From Clostridium estertheticum (GTDB taxonomy: Bacteria > Bacillota > Clostridia > Clostridiales > Clostridiaceae), in NCBI RefSeq assembly GCF_026650985.1, contig NZ_CP086239.1:992001-1056000 (forward strand): a stretch of 64,000 nucleotides of DNA, read 5' to 3'. A program made the position numbers and the translations under genes. A model generated the notes under the pieces. It had not been told where the DNA came from, made no database searches, and saw only the letters and a list, made by a program, of their open reading frames with translations. Below, piece by piece: positions 61,711-64,000 of the stretch (positions within the stretch are counted from its first letter, which is position 1; every line of letters begins with the position of its first letter).

Positions 61711-62130
61711 ATGAATTGGAAGGAAGAATTAGTTTTGCAATTTAGAAATATGACTATTGATAAAACTATAATTAGCAAAGCAATGCAAAACTTTGTGGAT
61801 GTTTTTAATAAAAATTTGGATAAATATAATATAAAAAATATTCGAGCAATAACAGATTTAAATGAATATATAGATATTAAATTTTATAAAAAAGTATGTA
61901 TAAAATATACCGATAATAACGTTACTTTTATTTTATTTAATAAGGATGGAATAGAGCAAAATATATCTATTAAATTAAGTATTGCAAAAAAAGTGGGTGG
62001 GTATTTTCTTCAGTATATTAATACAGAAGAACGTAATCCGAAATTGAAAGCATTTATTGATGAAAATATTATTGATGGAATTTTGCAGGACTTATTTGAA
62101 CTAAATGAGGAAGTAATAAGCATAAAGTGA
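61711..62130 (+). CDS. Hypothetical protein, 139 residues
   Basis: A soluble, Ile/Asn/Lys-rich protein I do not recognise. MNWKEELVLQFRNMTIDKTIISKAMQNFVDVFNKNLDKY is helical and the middle has alternating strands (IKFYKKVCIKYTDNNVTFILFNKDGIEQNISIKLS). AGGGGGAG precedes ATG 61711; the in-frame GTG at 61702 overlaps that site. A strong terminator follows. Confidence 0.68.
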   Translation: MNWKEELVLQFRNMTIDKTIISKAMQNFVDVFNKNLDKYNIKNIRAITDLNEYIDIKFYKKVCIKYTDNNVTFILFNKDGIEQNISIKLSIAKKVGGYFLQYINTEERNPKLKAFIDENIIDGILQDLFELNEEVISIK

Positions 62131-62142
62131 AAACAATTAATT

Positions 62143-62171
62143 AAAAGCACCCAAAGTATGGGTGCTTTTAA
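62143..62171 (+). terminator. Rho-independent terminator
   Basis: AAAAGCACCC (62143-62152) pairs with GGGTGCTTTT (62160-62169) around AAAGTAT. Confidence 0.88.
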
Positions 62172-62201
62172 TTTGCCAATAAAACACATATAATTTTAAA
62201 T

Positions 62202-62684
62202 TTATAAAGTACTATTACTTAGAACCGTGCTTATTAAATTTGAATTATTATTAATATTAGTACTATTACCGGTACTGTTTTGTTGTTGCGTTATAGTTTG
62301 TATTAATTGAGATAAGTCTTTATTGTTGTTTGTACTTGGAAAGAGACTTTCTGAACTACCGTTACTTCCATCTGTACCAGTACTTGAACTACTGTCTGCA
62401 TCTTGAGTTGTCATAATTTGCATCATTTGTTGCATGACCATCTGTTGAAGTTGTTGAGCCTTTTGGGATTGTAATGATATACTATCGAGTCCACTAGTTT
62501 TATTGCTTATGATAGGAGTACTTGCCCCAACATTATTTGAAGTCTGTTTTTGTGAACTATCCACTAGTTGCTTAAGCAAAGTTTCAAAACCGGTACTAGC
62601 ATCACTTCCTGAAACCCCTGTAACTGATTGTGTGCCTCCAATACCCATAAGCTGTGATAATTGTGATATTTGATTTACATCCAA
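62202..62684 (-). CDS. Low-complexity Gln/Ser/Asn-rich protein
   Basis: A 160-residue protein. The N-terminus MDVNQISQLSQLMGIGG resembles the leader of some clostridial lytic transglycosylases, and FETLLKQLVDSSQ follows near 35-47. The rest is Gln/Met-rich (QKAQQLQQMVMQQMMQIM) then Ser/Gly/Asn-rich to the end. No SLT catalytic domain follows, so it could be a truncated relative or a stand-alone scaffold. TTG 62684 is favoured by AAAGGAGG seven bases before it; ATG 62708 lies before that site. Confidence 0.65.
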   Translation of the reverse strand: MDVNQISQLSQLMGIGGTQSVTGVSGSDASTGFETLLKQLVDSSQKQTSNNVGASTPIISNKTSGLDSISLQSQKAQQLQQMVMQQMMQIMTTQDADSSSSTGTDGSNGSSESLFPSTNNNKDLSQLIQTITQQQNSTGNSTNINNNSNLISTVLSNSTL

Positions 62685-62800
62685 AATTATTCCTCCTTTG
62701 TTTAACAATAAATGTTTATATTCCTAATTTTACTCTTAATAACAATAATTATCTATGTTTATTATAATTTACTTGAAATAAATCTAAAAGAGAAAGATTA

Positions 62801-62831
62801 CCTAATACAAAATATCTTATATTGTATTAGG
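62801..62831 (-). terminator. Hairpin between ytaF and the low-complexity gene
   Basis: CCTAATACAA (62801-62810) pairs with TTGTATTAGG (62822-62831). It lies 69 bases beyond the ytaF stop and probably ends that transcript. Confidence 0.65.
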
Positions 62832-62899
62832 TCTGTTTATGGTTTTGGATATTTCAAATAGTATTTACTAATAATCTATATGATATAAATTTAAAAATG

Positions 62900-63514
62900 T
62901 TAATTTATAAATTCAATAATACCAAGTAATATTAGCAATATACCTGAAAATAATGGGGCAAATTTACCTAAAATTTTACCCAAGACATGATTACCTGCAG
63001 CTTCACCAAATTTGATTGCAAGAAAACTTAATATAAATGTCGATATGACTGTAAACTGGATACTAACTCCGGTTATACTTGCGGCAATACCTGTTCCTAA
63101 ATTATTAAAGGTTAATCCAGATGCTATAATGAGTGCTTCTTTATTACTTATATCACCAGAATTATCTAAGTCTGATTTTTCAGCATACTCTATCATATCA
63201 GTAATATCTTTTAAGGCAAGTTCCTTTGACTTAGTATTATTAACAAGTTTTATTATGCTTTGGGATACAAAATATAATCCCAAAATAATAATAATAATAG
63301 CACCTATTCCATTGGCTGCAGCGCGAGGCAAAAATTCCGATATATAAGCCCCAATTATCATAGATAAAAATGTTGCTGTAGATGTTACAATTGCTATTAT
63401 GAGATTTGCAATTATCCCTATTTTTACTTTTTTTATTCCGTAAGCAATTCCTATAACTACGTTATCTAGGTTAGAGGATAAGCTAAATGATAATGCAGAT
63501 AAAATTAATTCCAT
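62900..63514 (-). CDS. ytaF: Sporulation membrane protein YtaF (MntP-like)
   Basis: A 204-residue membrane protein with six predicted helices in two three-helix repeats, as in the manganese exporter MntP. LSLSSNLDNVVIGIAYGIKKVKIG near 10-33 and the second-half LIIASGLTFNNLGTGIAASITG carry the paired Asp/Asn positions. A charged loop near 95-125 contains DLDNSGDISNKEALI. The family is called YtaF in sporulating Firmicutes. Metal transport is inferred from the fold. AAAGGGAG precedes ATG 63514. Confidence 0.88.
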   Translation of the reverse strand: MELILSALSFSLSSNLDNVVIGIAYGIKKVKIGIIANLIIAIVTSTATFLSMIIGAYISEFLPRAAANGIGAIIIIILGLYFVSQSIIKLVNNTKSKELALKDITDMIEYAEKSDLDNSGDISNKEALIIASGLTFNNLGTGIAASITGVSIQFTVISTFILSFLAIKFGEAAGNHVLGKILGKFAPLFSGILLILLGIIEFIN

Positions 63515-63645
63515 ATATGTTCTCCCTTTTTATCATTTGCATTTCAATATATGAAATGTAAACTTATAAGGTGATTAAACATTTAAATTATGCTTATATT
63601 TAAGAATTAATATATACATATAAATTATAAAATGGTCATAAACAT

Positions 63646-63696
63646 AAATAAAGAATAACAACACTTGTATAATACAGGTGCCATTATTCTTTATTT
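63646..63696 (-). terminator. Terminator of the Rrf2-family gene
   Basis: AAATAAAGAATAA (63646-63658) pairs with TTATTCTTTATTT (63684-63696), with an inner CACTTGTAT/ATACAGGTG stem. It overlaps the stop codon region of the minus-strand gene. Confidence 0.75.
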
Positions 63697-64000
63697 ATAT
63701 TATAAAATCTAAGGTATATTCTGCATTTAGACTTTTATATTTTTCTACTAGGTCCTGTAGAGTTACAGAATCCATAACTTTATTAATTTGTTTATTAACT
63801 TCCTGCCATACGATAGTGTCTATACAAACCTTTATGTTATTATCAAGACCTGCAGCTCCATCATCATCACCTGCGATATTTAAGTCACCTTCAAGTATTC
63901 TTAAAACCTCACCTACTGTGATTTTTGATGCTTCAGTTGAAAGGGTATAACCACCTTGGGATCCTCTCGCACTTTTCACTAGTTTAGCTTTTCTAAGTAT
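63695..64000 (-). CDS. Rrf2-family transcriptional regulator, N-terminus beyond the window
   Basis: The frame is open to the right edge, showing the last 101 residues. SARGSQGGYTLS is the Rrf2/IscR wing signature, followed by ITVGEVLRILEGDLNI, ICIDTIVW-type helix and SVTLQDLVEKYKSLN. IscR-type Rrf2 proteins use three Cys for an iron-sulphur cluster. Only one Cys is visible here, so a cluster seems unlikely. The winged-helix DNA-binding half lies outside the window, and the start cannot be seen. Confidence 0.85.
   Translation of the reverse strand: MLRKAKLVKSARGSQGGYTLSTEASKITVGEVLRILEGDLNIAGDDDGAAGLDNNIKVCIDTIVWQEVNKQINKVMDSVTLQDLVEKYKSLNAEYTLDFII

Overview
The window is AT-rich DNA (roughly 30% GC by eye) from an endospore-forming, Clostridium-like Firmicute. 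The evidence is the spoIIA operon (spoIIAA-spoIIAB-sigF), spoVAC-AD-AE, yunB and ytaF, strong GGAGG ribosome sites throughout, and an anaerobic 4-aminobutyrate / 4-hydroxybutyrate fermentation set closely resembling the enzymes of C. aminobutyricum and C. kluyveri. No rRNA, tRNA or CRISPR array was seen.

Layout. (1) 1-18.1 kb: a cell-surface polysaccharide locus, all on +. It holds the tail of a sugar-nucleotide dehydratase, a DegT-type aminotransferase, a Wzx-like flippase, several GT-B glycosyltransferases, a polysaccharide deacetylase-like protein, two Wzy/O-antigen-ligase-like proteins, WecB, an undecaprenyl-phosphate sugar transferase, a WecG/TagA/CpsF transferase and a MurJ-like flippase. 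One glycosyltransferase (15412) appears to start at AUU. (2) 18.1-22.3 kb: nitroreductase, EamA transporter, formiminotransferase-cyclodeaminase-like protein and a solitary N6-adenine DNA methyltransferase. (3) 22.3-38.8 kb: the most interesting region. A LuxE/LuxC-type acyl-reductase cassette (acyl carrier protein, AMP-dependent ligase, LuxE-like, LuxC-like) is followed by a CBS-PAS sigma-54 activator and then 4-hydroxybutyryl-CoA dehydratase, 4-hydroxybutyrate dehydrogenase, an amino-acid permease, GABA transaminase and, beyond a divergent two-gene sugar-isomerase-like operon, 4-hydroxybutyrate CoA-transferase. Three near-identical -24/-12 promoters (22289, 28446, 30412) lie before the acyl carrier protein, the dehydratase and the dehydrogenase, so one activator probably drives both modules. 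The ligase is split by a -1 frameshift exactly on an A-AAA-AAG slippery site.

(4) 38.8-54 kb: core genes. These are the spoIIA operon with a very good sigma-H promoter, spoVA genes, a class A penicillin-binding protein, yunB, hpt, hflX, a nucleotidyltransferase, a MocR-type regulator, a HEAT-repeat protein, a YigZ-family protein and yebC. (5) 54.1-62.7 kb: an accessory stretch beginning with a tyrosine recombinase and carrying mostly short unknown genes: a zinc-ribbon membrane protein, a HEPN-like protein, a possible GIY-YIG protein, a ribbon-helix-helix-like protein, and two small genes of 58 and 50 codons, one of them a Cys-rich protein with PWSD repeats. (6) 62.9-64 kb: ytaF and an Rrf2-family regulator cut by the window edge.

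How it fits together: the fermentation module would import GABA, transaminate it to succinate semialdehyde, reduce that to 4-hydroxybutyrate, activate it with CoA and dehydrate it to crotonyl-CoA. The Lux-like module would activate an acyl group, load it onto LuxC and release an aldehyde. What links the two chemically is unknown; shared sigma-54 control is the only direct link visible here.
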